DNA of 64,000 bases from Nephrocerus scutellatus (GCA_947095585.1 OX352761.1:141700277-141764276); one strand, 5' to 3'. Shown: positions 35,663-49,015, numbered from the stretch's first letter. The notes: generated from the letters alone by a model not told the origin. Made by a program: numbers and translations.

Positions 35663-36814
35663 GGTTACCCAAAAAAATACGTTTCATATTTTAGTAAACC
35701 AAATAATAGTGTCAACTCTACTCTCCTATCTCTCTGTCTCTTTCTTTCTGCCATCGTAACCTTCCTACATACCTACAAATCGCTAACATTTAAAGTTAAT
35801 ATTGCCAAAGAAGTTTTACTTCTGATATGTGTACTCTGTACACACGCAATTTTTTGTTTTTGCTGATAAGAGTTTTAGAGGTGAAATTAATATATAAGCT
35901 TTTTATATGCATGTTGCAGTCTTAGAAACAAATAGAATGATTCATGACAGCTATAATTTTCCACGTTTTTTACTTTTGTATTTATTTAAAAATTTGAATC
36001 ATACGCTATGTAATGTATTTTATTTAAAATGTTTTTTTTTTGCAATTCTCTTTCGTCAGTATTGCGCTTTAATTTTTTAAATAAAATGTAAGCAGGTATT
36101 ACATTAAAACATTAAACTAACTTACGATACAGACGAAACAGAATTGCATAAAATACTTTTTGTTCATTTTATCTGATATTTAGCCAATCAGCTGTGTATT
36201 TTTCAGTTAGACGCAGACCATCAAGTGCAAAGGAGTAACTTTGGCAATTCTTTATTAACGCCGCATGCGGATGTTACGAGATAATGTCACGATGTATAGT
36301 CTACTGTAGTATATTAAATTGTGCCTAAGTGAAACTTCTGTAATTTGTCTCCGATATAAACTTTCACAGGGTACAGCTTCTGCTTTTGTTCAAATTTATG
36401 CAGAAAACTGCTTAGGATTGGAATGACTAAATTAATGAAAACTATGAAAAAGAATTTAGCTCCTTCGTCCTCAACTTTATACCATTCTTCTTCTCGAAAA
36501 TTGTAATGTGCAGAGCAAATTACTTTGCTGTATTTGCAATATTCAACAAAGACAAATAAACGAAACCCAGTAGATTCGTTTTTACTCACGGATTTTGTAA
36601 ATTATTTTAATTATAAAGTCTTGAACATACAAAGATAAAAGTAGTATGGCTCCAGAATAAATATTATTTCATAAACTAGCCCTATATAAAAAGCACTATT
36701 AGCACACTAGCAAATTACGTTGATGTTTTATCTACAGCGAATTGCAAATAATTGAAAAAATGAAAGAAATTTATGTTGAAGAAAACACAAAATACATCAG
36801 AATTGCAAGTGGCC
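35663..36814. other. no recognisable gene
   Basis: A 91-codon minus frame at 36314-36589 (MSKNESTGFRLFVFVEYCKY...) has no recognised motif. Nothing else was identified. Confidence 0.35.
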
Positions 36815-37705
36815 CAAACTATCTCTGACTGGTGGAAGTGTGATCAAACCTCCACGTGGTGGAGAATCACAACATGCAGCAATTATCGTGGTATAACGTT
36901 GTTGAGTACCGCGTATAAGATTTTCTACTCTTTTGTTTAAGACAGGATAGCCCCATATGCTAAAGTCATCATTGGTCCATGCCACTGTGGCTTTATCCCA
37001 GGCAAGTCAACCACTGATCAGATTTACACCCTTAGGCAGGTGATGGAAAAATGTCTAGAGTTTCAAAACTCACTAGACCATATTTTTATAGACTTTAGAG
37101 CCGTCTGTGATAGCGTAGCCAGAGTAGAACTTTATAAAGCCTTGTGAGAATTCGGCATCTCCAATAAACTGACACGACTATGTAGGTTGACCATGACAAA
37201 TGTTATAAGCCAAGTAAAAATATCCAGTTCACTATCAAACCTATTCAACATCTATAACGGGCTCCGACAAGGGGAGCCTGCGTCCTCTTTAACCTGGCGT
37301 TAGAGAAAGAGATCCTAGACTCTGACGTAACGCGAGAGGAGCAATCCTCTATAAGTCCATTCAGATAATGGCTTACGCAGACGATATTGACATCGTTGGT
37401 AGAAACCCAAGAGCTGTACAGGAAGTTTTCATACAGATCGAGCAGGCGGCACGAAATGTCGGGCTGCACATAAATGAGAGCAAAACACCACAGTACATGC
37501 TGGCCACGTCTGCGAGTAGAAGATCCAACATTGGCCTCGCAACTAAAATAGTGGAGCGCGAATTTGAAGTATTGCAATCCAGGACGCCAAGAGTTTAGGG
37601 ATGCAAAACTGGATGAAATCGGCTCAAAATCGAGACCGGTTGAGAGACTTTTTTCGGAAGGCCAGGACCGGATTTCGGTTGCCAAATATGATGATGATGA
37701 TAAAT
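36815..37705 (+). mobile_element. RTE-like LINE (family R), copy with intact YADD box
   Basis: The plus strand reads (with stops) [55 protein letters not shown] and, from 37368, MAYADDIDIVGRNPRAVQEV, then FIQIEQAARNVGLHINESKT, STSASRRSN-like ATSASRRSNIG and VEREFEVLQS. It then jumps to the C-terminal AKLDEIGSKSRPVERLF equivalent and the (GAT)n tail. About 100 codons of thumb/connection sequence are deleted at about 37580, and a short deletion after GLRQGE shifts the frame. Confidence 0.85.
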
Positions 37706-38164
37706 ATTACAATTCAGTTAATAAATACGCAAGTTAGATACAGCAGGATACAAACATACTACTTAACGATGAAATGGAACGTTCGTTATATATTCCAATT
37801 TTATCAGCATGTGCAGCAAAAAAAAGGAATTCAATATATGCACCTTAAAGTATAGCCACGAAATTGAGGATGGTCTGGGTCTTGAGGTGGTCTTGAGAAA
37901 GTTTTAAGCTTAAAAACTCACATAATTTAAAAGAACCACGCTAACCATTTGATGTTCTTTTAATCTTGTTTTAAACCTCAAATGCTTAGAGTGGTTCTAT
38001 TAATTATTGTGATTTTTTGAAGCCTCAAAAACCAGATTTCCATTAACAACATTCCAGTAATTTAATTTAATTATAACAGTTCTAATTACTCTAGATCTAC
38101 CACCTATTTTATTTTCTATACATTTTGGGGAGTAAGTTATGCTCCAATAAAAGCACTTTTTTTA
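37706..38164. other. no gene; short GGTCTTGAG run
   Basis: Only a brief GGTCTTGAGGTGGTCTTGAG tract at about 37876-37895 is notable. Confidence 0.4.
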
Positions 38165-38330
38165 AATTAATATTATTTTATTTTTATAGAAAGTGTTGTT
38201 ATTGGAGATACACATATGTGCGAAGTTTAAATAAAATCGGGTTTTAGGAAGTGGATTAAAATTGTACACAATATTATGTCAGCCACAAACATAGAGACAC
38301 ATCCGGACGCGAAGGTAATATAGAGAATTA
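38165..38330 (-). mobile_element. HINE-type element, one-unit remnant
   Basis: GTGTTGTTATTGGAGATACA, AAATAAAATCGGGTTTTAGG and the terminus GGACGCGAAGGTAATATAGA followed by GAATTAA match the reverse strand of the 5' end and last unit. Confidence 0.7.
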
Positions 38331-40273
38331 AAAAAAAAGTTCTGATTGGCATCGGTTAGGATTTTCACACATGCATTCAGAGCAAGAGGAATAAAAATAG
38401 AGCTTAAATTGCTTCCTTGAGGTTCATCTAAGTTGAGAGTTACTGTTATCACCTTAAATTTTGAAACTGCAATCAATGCAATATGTGTCTTCTTTTCTTA
38501 GTAACATAAATGGTATCTAACTAATAATTACACACGATAAAAGCAAAATAAGTTTTTCGTAAAATGCGTTCCAAAAAAAACATCCCATTCCATACTCACA
38601 GTCTTACAGAGCCAATTCGTTTTCCAACAGGGATCCTTATTTATACTGCAAACGTTCTCGTTTCTACTTGTGAAATGGTTCATTTGGAAAAATGTTGTTG
38701 ACTGTTGAATGGCCAGTGTTTTTCCCTGTTAAGTGGTCAATTCAAACTGTTTTTATATTTTTGCGAGGTCGAGTAGTGGTGGGTGAGCTACTGTAATGGA
38801 GTGTACCACACACAAGGATATTATTTACAATTCTGATATTCTGTTTTATTTCAATGCGGCAGAGATGGTGTGCGCCCACGTACAAACTCAACAACGTACA
38901 GTTTAAGCTCGATCTGGAATATAAAAGAAAGGATATTGAGATTTTCTCTCTATATTCCTGCTGGCTTCAGTGCGGAAGAGTGCCGACCTTTTATACACAA
39001 CTTTATTCAAGAGAAAATAAATTGTTTTTATTTTTCCAACTAAACGTTGAAGAGGATTTTCCCATCAAAGATTTAACAAAAGAGCTCCAAACTCCACCAC
39101 ACCCTTGACCATTACCGCACGCGCACCCGGTAATTTATGGCCGGATGGAAACACATTGCAAATGCTCTTGAATAAAATAGAAATTGTAAAAATGAAGCAG
39201 TCGTTCTTTATGCAGCGAAACTGTGCCAGTTGTGGGCAGTAATAAGGGCAACATAAAAGGCGTATGTATTCGTTTCGTAAAACACGGCTCACAAACATAT
39301 GATGTGCAACTGAATTGAATTGATTCAATTCATTTTCAAGTACCCACTGCCCACGGTAAACTTTTTAATTCGTGTGGATTTGTAAAGTATAAGAGGTGGT
39401 ACGGAACGGGTATAATGTGCATACTTACACTCGAATTTATCATAATTTTATTCGCAATGAAAATGCTGACATTTAGCTTCGTAGAGCACCTCTTCCTGTC
39501 GCTGTCCTAAGTAGTGATCGACTAATTGCCGTCATCATAATGGGTATAAGCCGACCACCCATCATAAGGACGAAGGCAGCTACTGTCGGTTTATCACAAA
39601 GTGACCAATTAATATGCGCGTTGTGGTCTCAGTGGTGGTGAAAATTGCTTTTGCATTTTTCTTTAGCTAAAGTTTTTGCAAAAGAATACTCATGAGAGAA
39701 AGCCGTGGTCGGTCGGTGGAGGTTACTCATAGGGAAAGTGTAAAGTTCCTCCCATTAGCGCTAAGCTCACTAATTGCTATTAATTAAGACTTTTTTAATC
39801 TTTTTTGTTAGTAAACCTATATTTTCCATCCTCATCTGATCTGTACAGAGAAATAATAGGTAGCGAAAAGTTTAAATATAAATAATTATATTGTTCTTAA
39901 ATTTAAAACGAAAAAAGTGTTTAATAGCAAGCAAAGAATATAAAAGAAAATGTGAAAAAAATATCCATTTACTCGTGTGAGGCAGAAAGGGGACAAATAA
40001 TTTACTTCCCCATCGCAAATGTGTCTACCCGCAAACGTGACCACTAAACATTACATTGATCATTGCCAACCTACAGTTTATTAAGATGGCAAACTGTCTA
40101 ATGGTTTTAGACAGTTTTTTTAGCTATGCTAAATCACAAGTGACATTACAGTCTTTTTGTCTTACATGATATATTAATAGCCGATAAAAGCGGTATGTAT
40201 ACAAACAATTTTTAATATACGTTTTTAATGCAAGTGACGCTCCTAAGTCATCACCAGAATATCGGGAATAAGC
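38331..40273. other. no recognisable gene
   Basis: An 84-codon plus frame at 38854-39108 (MRQRWCAPTYKLNNVQFKLD...) overlaps an 87-codon minus frame; neither is recognised. No repeat family was seen. Confidence 0.35.
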
Positions 40274-41052
40274 ATTTTTTTTTATAATTCGCGCACGCTT
40301 AAAGGGGTTCGCACCCTTATAATGCTTGGCACAGGTGGGCGTTAAGGAAAAGGAGGAGAAAAGAGGAGATGTCTATGAGCTTGTGTTTTGAATGTCTGTG
40401 GATCATATTGATGTGGGAAGACAGAGCTTGGCAGAGCATTCCACATACGTGTTGTACGGCTGAAGAACGAATCCCTGAACTTAACTGTACGTCCGAAGAT
40501 GGGCTTGAGGGTAAACTGATGAGCATTTAGAGCGCCACGAGTATTGCGGTTAAATTCAAGGAGAGGTGGAATGCAGCTGGCTATTTCTCTTGAGCAACGC
40601 TGGCGGAAGAAGCGATAAAACAGTGACAAGCAGAAAACGTTATTCAAGCGAATCTATTGATTTCGCTATATTTGCGTCACCGATAATCTTTTGTGAAGTG
40701 AAGTGTGGAGTGAAATATTTCTTGCACCGGGCTAGAAAACCTAAACATTTCGCAGGATTTTTGGCGGCGGTAAATATGTGGTCATTCCAACGAAGCTTGT
40801 CGTTAACGCACATACCGAGAATTGCGAGATTTTTAGTTTCCTCGATGGAAGTGCCATTCATGGATAATGGAATGGGATGTAAGATTCGCTTAGACGACAG
40901 GAGACAGCATTGGGTTTTGGAAGCGTTAAATTCTACTCGATTGATTTCTCCCCATTGTATTATGCTGTCAAGGTCAGAATTTAACGTGCTTAAATACGAA
41001 GTTGTTTGAGTTCCACATGAGAAGTGGGGGGACGTTCCTCAAATTTATATGA

Positions 41053-44000
41053 GAAGTCACAGATAAGAGATCAATATTAAAAATGATGAAGAGATTCGTG
41101 GACAAAACAGAGCCCTGGGGAACCCCTTTATTTAATTAACAACCTTTTTTTTTTTTTTTATATATAGAGACTTATTGCCAAGGGATGACTCCCTGAATGA
41201 CTTACGTCACGGCAATAAGTTGGGCTAAGCCCTTTATTAAATTCAAAATAAAATAAAAATCGAAAGAATGTGCTTTACAATATATCACATTCCTCACGTT
41301 TGTAGCCGGTTTCAATTTATTTTCTCAGAATTCTCCCTGATTCATTGGAAAAGCAATACGAAAAACGAACACGAATTTAGAACGACGCGAGTCCAAATAC
41401 TTTTATCAATGAATCATGGTCAGGGAAAACTACAAAAAACCTTGACCAAGAAAATATTACAAATTATAAAAATAATTTAAAAATACTGTTATTAATATTA
41501 ATACTTATTAAGAAACAACTTATGAATACTTTAACCATCATCCTTCAAGAAGTTGTTAACGGCTAATTTGAACGCCTGCAGATTATAAGATTCTGGAAAC
41601 ACGTGTTCGACCAATTGATTCCACATCGAAGAGACTCTCGGAAAAAAGGAGGATTTAAAGTGTTGGGTTCTACATGAAAAAAGTTTTAAGGCAAATCTAT
41701 GTTGATTGCACCTTAAACGAGTGTTTACGTTACTGCGAAAAGGCCCAGGAACTAGAGAACGGGTTTCTAAAGAACATTTACCGTTGTAAAATTTATAGAA
41801 AACAGATAAAGCTCCTACATTTCGTCTGTGCTCCAAAGTATCAAGAGACGAAGTAATGGTTACATCGTTTATCAAACGGATAACTCTATTCTGAACACCA
41901 TCAAGATGAACCAAATGCGATCTTGGAGCACCACCCCACACATATGAATTAAATTCTAAAATTGGTCTGACATAAGATTTATATAATCTTAACACTTCAG
42001 AGGGAGTGAAGTAGAAGTTACAACAACTTATGAAGCCTAAACATTGGCTAGCTCTTTTTGAAATTTCATAAATATGTTCTTTCCAGGAAAGATCACTTGA
42101 TACTTTTAAACCTAACAACTTAAGTGAATCAGATCTCGCAATAGAGGTACCATTAATAACAGGAGGAACATAATGTTGAGTTGTCTTCTGAGAGAAAAGG
42201 CAAGACTGGAATTTATTTGGGTTAAATTCTACTCTGTTAGAAATGCTCCAATCAAGAATGATTTGAATGTTAGACAGAATAGTCAAATTCATTAATTCAC
42301 GCGAACCATTCAAGCGAGAATTGCATTCTTTTTGATTGTCAAACTCAATGGAGGCCGATAGTGTTGTATCATCAGCAAATGAATGGATATCACAGGTTGT
42401 AGAAGACAACAGGTCGTTGATATATATCAAGAAGAGCGTGGGAGACAAGGATGATCCTTGAGGCACGCCAGCATTGATCCCATGTGAATCTGAAGATATA
42501 CCATTTAATACAACTTTTATTTTACGGTTCCATAAATAATTCTCAATCCATGTAATGAGAGAGGAGTGTAAATTCAGCGCACGAATCTTATTAATAAATG
42601 CCATACTCTATCAAAAGCTTTAGCAATATCTAAGGAAACAACGCTTGATTCACCTAGGTTTTCAATGCTTCGCTCCAAACAATGAGTCATGCACGTCATT
42701 AGTTCGCCTGAAGATCGATTTTTACGAAATCCATACTGCACATCGGATAAAAGAACATTCGAATCCAGATAGTTCATTAGTCTGAAATTAACGATAGATT
42801 CCATTATCTTCGATAGAACCGACAACAAAGCAATAGGTCGGTAGTTCGTAGGTGCCGATTTATCACCTTTTTTCGGGACGTGTTGAATATTAGCTATTTT
42901 CCAAATTGACGGAAAAACACCCGTCTTCATTGAGAGATGAAACAATTTGCTAAGCGGTTTTGCCAAAGTAAGATGACAACTTTTCAATACTAATGGCGGA
43001 ATACCGTCGGGGCCAGTCGCTTTATTGGGGTCAAGTTCTTTCAGAATCTTTGAAACAACCCGTTTCCGAAAATAGATTTTAGACATACCTGGGCCTAGAT
43101 TCGGGAGAATAGGGGGGCTTTGATTAGTTAAAGGAAGAGTAGACGCACCAGCGAAATGAGAAGCTAAGAGATTAGCTTTCTCAATATTAGTTCTATAATG
43201 AACACCATTATGAAATAATGAAGGAATAGACGAATTATTGTCTGCAAAGTTTCTTTTAACCAATGCAGCAAACGTGTTGAAGTCACAGATAAGAGATCAA
43301 TATTAAAAATGATGAAGAGATTCGTGGACAAAACAGAGCCCTGGGGAACCCCTTTATTTAATTAAAAACCTTTTTTTTTTTTTTATATATAGAGACTTAT
43401 TGCCAAGGGATGACTCCCTGAATGACTTACGTCACGGCAATAAGTTGGGCTAAGCCCTTTATTAAATTCAAAATAAAATAAAAATCGAAAGAATGTGCTT
43501 TACAATATATCACATTCCTCACGTTTGTAGCCGGTTTCAATTTATTTTCTCAGAATTCTCCCTGATTCATTGGAATCATTTAAAATAAAAAACGAACACG
43601 AATTTAGAACGACGCGAGTCCAAATACTTTTATCAATGAATCATGGTCAGGGAAAACTACAAAAAACCTTGACCAAGAAAATATTACAAATTATAAAAAT
43701 AATTTAAAAATACTGTTATTAATATTAATACTTATTAAGAAACAACTTATGAATACTTTAACCATCATCCTTCAAGAAGTTGTTAACGGCTAATTTGAAC
43801 GCCTGCAGATTATAAGTTTCTGGAAACACGTGTTCGACCAATTGATTCCACATCGAAGAGACTCTCGGAAAAAAGGAGGATTTAAAGTGTTGGGTTCTAC
43901 ATGAAAAAAGTTTTAAGGCAAATCTATGTTGATTGCACCTTAAACGAGTGTTTACGTTACTGCGAAAAGGCCCAGGAACTAGAGAACGGGTTTCTAAAGA

Positions 44001-45502
44001 ACATTTACCGTTGTAAAATTTATAGAAAACAGATAAAGCTCCTACATTTCGTCTGTGCTCCAAAGTATCAAGAGACGAAGTAATGGTTACATCGTTTATC
44101 AAACGGATAACTCTATTCTGAACACCATCAAGATGAACCAAATGCGATCTTGGAGCACCACCCCACACATATGAATTAAATTCTAAAATTGGTCTGACAT
44201 AAGATTTATATAATCTTAACACTTCAGAGGGAGTGAAGTAGAAGTTACAACAACTTATGAAGCCTAAACATTGGCTAGCTCTTTTTGAAATTTCATAAAT
44301 ATGTTCTTTCCAGGAAAGATCACTTGATACTTTTAAACCTAACAACTTAAGTGAATCAGATCTCGCAATAGAGGTACCATTAATAACAGGAGGAACATAA
44401 TGTTGAGTTGTCTTCTGAGAGAAAAGGCAAGACTGGAATTTATTTGGGTTAAATTCTACTCTGTTAGAAATGCTCCAATCAAGAATGATTTGAATGTTAG
44501 ACAGAATAGTCAAATTCATTAATTCACGCGAACCATTCAAGCGAGAATTGCATTCTTTTTGATTGTCAAACTCAATGGAGGCCGATAGTGTTGTATCATC
44601 AGCAAATGAATGGATATCACAGGTTGTAGAAGACAACAGGTCGTTGATATATATCAAGAAGAGCGTGGGAGACAAGGATGATCCTTGAGGCACGCCAGCA
44701 TTGATCCCATGTGAATCTGAAGATATACCATTTAATACAACTTTTATTTTACGGTTCCATAAATAATTCTCAATCCATGTAATGAGAGAGGAGTGTAAAT
44801 TCAGCGCACGAATCTTATTAATAAATGCCATACTCTATCAAAAGCTTTAGCAATATCTAAGGAAACAACGCTTGATTCACCTAGGTTTTCAATGCTTCGC
44901 TCCAAACAATGAGTCATGCACGTCATTAGTTCGCCTGAAGATCGATTTTTACGAAATCCATACTGCACATCGGATAAAAGAACATTCGAATCCAGATAGT
45001 TCATTAGTCTGAAATTAACGATAGATTCCATTATCTTCGATAGAACCGACAACAAAGCAATAGGTCGGTAGTTCGTAGGTGCCGATTTATCACCTTTTTT
45101 CGGGACGTGTTGAATATTAGCTATTTTCCAAATTGACGGAAAAACACCCGTCTTCATTGAGAGATGAAACAATTTGCTAAGCGGTTTTGCCAAAGTAAGA
45201 TGACAACTTTTCAATACTAATGGCGGAATACCGTCGGGGCCAGTCGCTTTATTGGGGTCAAGTTCTTTCAGAATCTTTGAAACAACCCGTTTCCGAAAAT
45301 AGATTTTAGACATACCTGGGCCTAGATTCGGGAGAATAGGGGGGCTTTGATTAGTTAAAGGAAGAGTAGACGCACCAGCGAAATGAGAAGCTAAGAGATT
45401 AGCTTTCTCAATATTAGTTCTATAATGAACACCATTATGAAATAATGAAGGAATAGACGAATTATTGTCTGCAAAGTTTCTTTTAACCAATGCAGCAAAC
45501 GA
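41053..45502. repeat. 2.23-kb tandem duplication
   Basis: Unit 1 is about 41053-43278 and unit 2 about 43279-45502, with an offset of 2226-2227 bp. Each unit starts with GAAGTCACAGATAAGAGATC (the family A RT flank), then the poly(T), then Jockey B up to AACCAATGCAGCAAACG. The units are nearly identical. Visible differences are a small replacement near 41350/43575, the poly(T) length and a base near 41591/43818. Confidence 0.9.
41145..43275 (-). mobile_element. Jockey-like LINE (family B), second copy made by tandem duplication
   Basis: The 357-codon RT/C-terminal frame (41531-42604) differs from that at 43758-44831 by one residue (VFPES versus VFPET). The upstream frame (42574-43263) repeats NFADNNSSIPSLFHNGVHYR onward. 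The same frameshift at the AFDRVWH/AFINKI junction is shared, so this is a duplicate and not an independent insertion. It is cut at 43275 in the middle of the linker and joined there to flank sequence of family A. Confidence 0.9.
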
Positions 45503-46107
45503 CCAAAAGCTTCGACTGTTTGAATCAGAATCCAAAATTTTTCGCATGCTATCTCGAATCTTAAGGTCATATATTATTTTGGACCTTTTCAATATTGCGT
45601 TTGATCTATTTCTAGCTATTCGAAACTTTACAAGGTTTTCTTCAGAAGTGCAAGTAACGTAGTCCAAATGGGCTGCTTTTTTACACGCGACTGCTGACCT
45701 GCAATGTTCGTTAAACCATTTATTTTTATGAGTATTTTTCTTTTTAAATGAAGAAGGAATGCAATTTTTCATTCCTAGCAAAATGGTTGACGTGATAAGT
45801 TGTGATGCTTCATCAGCATTATTGCTGGAAAAACAGGTTGACCAATCAAATGAGCTATAAAATTGGTTCAGGAGCTCCCAGTTTGCATTTTTATAGTGCC
45901 AGAGTAGCCTTTTACTTGTAGTCTCTATAAGGTCTGGTGATATTGAAAATTTGGCTACTATCAAAGCATGGTCAGAAAGACCTAATGGAGCAGATACATC
46001 AATTGAATATTTATCAGGCATAGTTGTAAGAAATAAATCTAAAAGGTGAGGTGATTGACCAGTAGTATCGGGATACCTAGTTGGCTTATCAACGAGTTGG
46101 GTGAAAA
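43372..46107 (-). mobile_element. Jockey-like LINE (family B), 5'-truncated insertion in family A
   Basis: It begins in the endonuclease C-terminus (TTGQSPHLLDLFLTTMPDKY, then PLGLSDHALIVAKF). It continues through the linker (KNKWFNEHCRSAVACKKAAH) and RT: NKATGPDGIPPLVLKSC, VPKKGDKSAPTNYRPIALLS, YGFRKNRSSGELMTCMTHCL, VSLDIAKAFDRVWH. One frameshift at about 44820-44830 follows, and then MAFINKIRALNLHSSLITWI, GINAGVPQGSSLSPTLFLIY, HSFADDTTLSAS, LSWKEHIYEISKRASQCLGF and FFPRVSSMWNQLVEHVFPET. The 3' UTR and poly(A) are at 43372-43383. Its first frame is fused in phase to the family A RT, making a 545-codon hybrid (44801-46438). A short repeat TGTTAAT flanks the insert and may be the target-site duplication. 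Apart from the frameshift the coding region is almost intact, so the insertion is young. Confidence 0.9.
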
Positions 46108-47787
46108 GATTAACATTTGACTTGAAACCGTCCAAAACAACTTGAATTGAGCGGTCCAAAAGATAGCTTATAATCCAATGAAGCAGTTTCTCATCGACTC
46201 CATAAGCACGCATATTAGACAAAATAGATTGATGCCAAACTCTGTCAAATGCCTGAGAAATATCGAGTGCAACAGCTTTGCTTTCTCCAAATTGATGTAA
46301 AGACCGGTTCCACTGTTCAGTGAGATATACCATCAAATCACCAGTAGAACGTTGCCCACGAAATTCATACTGCCGGTCACTAAGGATTTCGTTGGTTTCA
46401 AGATATTTCTTGAGCTGAAAATTGATCAGCGTTTCCATGACCTTGGAAAAAATGGATGTAAGTGCTATGGGTCGTTACGACAGGAGACGACGGCCTTTTT
46501 TGGGTATAGACTGTTTTCCAACTTCTCGGGAAGAGTCCAGAAGAATAGGATAGATGGAAAAGCTTACGCAATGGTAATGCTAGCTTGGAAGAACACCTCT
46601 TCAGAACTCTTGGGGAAATACCATCTGGCCCAGCGGATTTGTGAGTGTTGATATCGTTTAAAAAATGAATATCTGTCCCATTGAGTGTTCAATACTCTGA
46701 CGTGCAGGAGGCAGCAATGCACTATCTGGAAGATTAGAGCTAGCGTTGGAAGCGACCACGAGGCTGTATTTTTGATTTTTTTCACAAATGAGCAAAACAT
46801 TTTACTACCTTTGGGACATTGTAGTATTTTTTGTCTCAAGTTTTGGTCGAAGGCGGGTTTGACTCTCCGAAGATGGGCATAGCATAGCAATCATTTATGG
46901 CTCGTTTAAAATTTGTTAGGTTTTCCTCAGTAGGGTTTGCTTTGTAAACCCGAAAAAGCATACCTCTCTAATCCTAGAAGCTCTTTACAGCTCGAGTCAT
47001 ACCATTAATCTTCCTTTGGCTTAACAGACTTATTCCTGGAAGGGATAAATTCTCTCATACAAATAAGGATGATGTTTGTGATTGCATCAGCGGAGGCATC
47101 CACGTTGCTACCGCAAAACAATAACGACCAGTTAATTCTTCCAAAGAAGTTGTTAAGGCCGTCCCAATTGGCTTTCTCGTATTGCCATACTGTTTTTTGG
47201 GAGTTTTTTTCTACCCACGTCGTTTATTAACGAGAAATTAGCTGATACTACACAATGCTCTGACGAGCCTAGAGGCGATTGACGGAGTATTTATCACGAC
47301 GAGAGGTAAGAAACAAGCCAAGGATGTTTGCGAAATGATTTGCAATGTCAGGTATTCGTGTAGGCTCATTTACAATCTGAGTAAGGTGATTAAACTCAGC
47401 GAATAACTCAACACACCTTCCTTCGGGTGTTGTCTGGCCAGAATGCCAGTGGGGGCTTCTGTAAATGAAACAGTAGTAGATGTTGTGCTCTTGTACCTTT
47501 ACTTTGAGCCGAATGAAATTGATTTCCGGATTAGAACTTTGGCTAAATTGAGGCAAAAGCTGAGACGCAACATCACTCCGGACATAGATTGCGAGTCCGC
47601 TTTGAGAGAAAAATACCAAGTTATACCCAGACAGATTTAATTCAGATGCATCAGAATTATCAAGTACCTGAGTTTCACTAAGTTATGGATTAAGTATGTA
47701 AGTCCTGCCTGTAGATCTCCTGCTTTTTCCGGACCAATGACGAACGTTTTAGGAAGGGACAAAATAACAACGTGCGCCATACATATG

Positions 47788-47925
47788 AAAGAGATATCGC
47801 AATGTGGTATAACTTTGTTGATTACCGTGTATGAACCCCATATATCTTATCGCAGGAAAATCACCATCGGATCAGATTTCAGTGAGGTCTTATCCCAGGA
47901 AAATCACGACCGGATCAGACTTTTA
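47788..47925 (+). mobile_element. RTE-like LINE (family R), short relic
   Basis: GAGATATCGCAATGTGGTAT, AACTTTGTTGATTACCGTGT and CTTATCCCAGGAAAATCACG echo the CSNYRGITLLSTA..GFIPGKSTTDQ region of the copy at 36.9 kb. Confidence 0.55.
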
Positions 47926-48894
47926 TTTATTAACATTTTTATTATATTTTATAACACAGCGCACCGACATTAAAAAAATACACTCGTCTGCTTTTTCATG
48001 AAAAAAATAAACTATTCGAATGACTTTCATTACTTTCATTCATTCATTCTTGAATTCTAATCTGCAAAAGTTGAAATACAAAATGGACAAAACGATATTG
48101 AACATCAATCATCTGTAGTCGAAAACAAAACATTCCTTTTGCAGATTTAGCTCTAATGGATATGGCTTGACTTGCTGAAACATAACATGATAAATACATG
48201 CTCGTATCTACAAGTATATAATACATTCAATACTAAATATTGAAGGCAGGGAAGAAGTCGAAAACCTATTCGAGGCAACAAAATAGAAGTTTGCCTAATA
48301 AATCGGACGTCGTTTAGCTTAAAAGTGGCTCATGCAAAAATGTTTTCATATGTATACGAGTATAGTGTGTTGCCACAGGAATCGATCAGATTAGATGGCC
48401 AGACGATTTGTTCTGTCATTGGTTTAGTGCAAAAAATAAAGAAAAATATGCATTTGGTTGCGGACTAAACTGCTAAAAAGATTTATTCCAAATGGAATCT
48501 GTGCTAGAAAGGTTACGGTTTGCTTTCAGTTTTGCAGTGATGGTTTTTTTTCCGCTTTTGATTTCATAAGCTCAGCAGCACTTAGCTTACCCACACAAGT
48601 AAGGCTATAGTTTTCATATTTGAACCAGTATTTTTCTTTGTATCGCTGAATATGAAAACTGAAAACTCATTTCAAATTCGATTTGTTATGAATGATTGGT
48701 AGAGGTCGTAAATTAAATTAAGTGTTTGCGTATATATGTGAACCAGGGAGCACAGACACTTTACTTTAATGTAAGCCCAGTTTTTTACTGTTGTTATTTT
48801 TGAACAATTAATAAAAAAATAAACTGAAAACTTAAATTAATTTATTAAAATTAAAGAGGAAGTGAATCTGTGATCTGTATACATTTTTTTTTCT
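47926..48894. other. no recognisable feature
   Basis: Nothing identified. Confidence 0.4.
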
Positions 48895-49015
48895 TACACG
48901 CCAAATCATGTGATCAATTTGTAACCCACTTCCTAAAGCCCGATCTTATTCAAACTTTACACACATGCGTATCTCCGATTTAAGAATTTATATAAAAAAA
49001 TGAGTTTTTTTTTAA
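48895..49015 (+). mobile_element. HINE-type element, remnant
   Basis: ATCAATTTGTAACCCACTTC, CCGATCTTATTCAAACTTTA and ATGCGTATCTCCGATTTAAG with AATTTATATAAAAA represent one unit plus the 3' end. Confidence 0.6.

Larger units (their letters stand above)
40274..47745 (-). mobile_element. Jockey-like LINE (family A), near-full ORF2 split by nested insertions
   Basis: Reading the minus strand, the endonuclease region lies at about 47740-47200: NLSGYNLVFFSQSGLAIYVR, YYCFIYRSPHWHSGQTT, then GSSEHCVVSANFSL. A linker follows, and RT fingers lie at about 46640-46107: METLINFQLKKYLETNEILS, STGDLMVYLTEQWNRSLHQF, ALDISQAFDRVWHQSILSNM. The element is then interrupted by Jockey B. It resumes at 41130-41053 (GVPQGSVLS) and ends in the thumb and C-terminus at about 40860-40345 (RWNDHIFTAAKNPAKCLGFL, FGRTVKFRDSFFSRTTRMWN). 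The poly(A) lies at about 40275-40283. Small deletions (for example after CKKYFT) and stops show decay. Confidence 0.85.

Noticed and set aside
40566..41009. 147-codon plus frame
   Set aside because: Antisense shadow of the Jockey A C-terminal region. The same shadow appears opposite the copy at 24211-24651.
41674..41856. 60-codon plus frames at 41674 and 43901
   Set aside because: Identical because of the tandem duplication and antisense to the Jockey B C-terminus.
41053..45502. LTR retrotransposon (two direct repeats)
   Set aside because: The 2.23-kb repeats are directly adjacent, contain RT coding sequence and a poly(A), and lack TG...CA ends; they are a tandem duplication of a LINE part.
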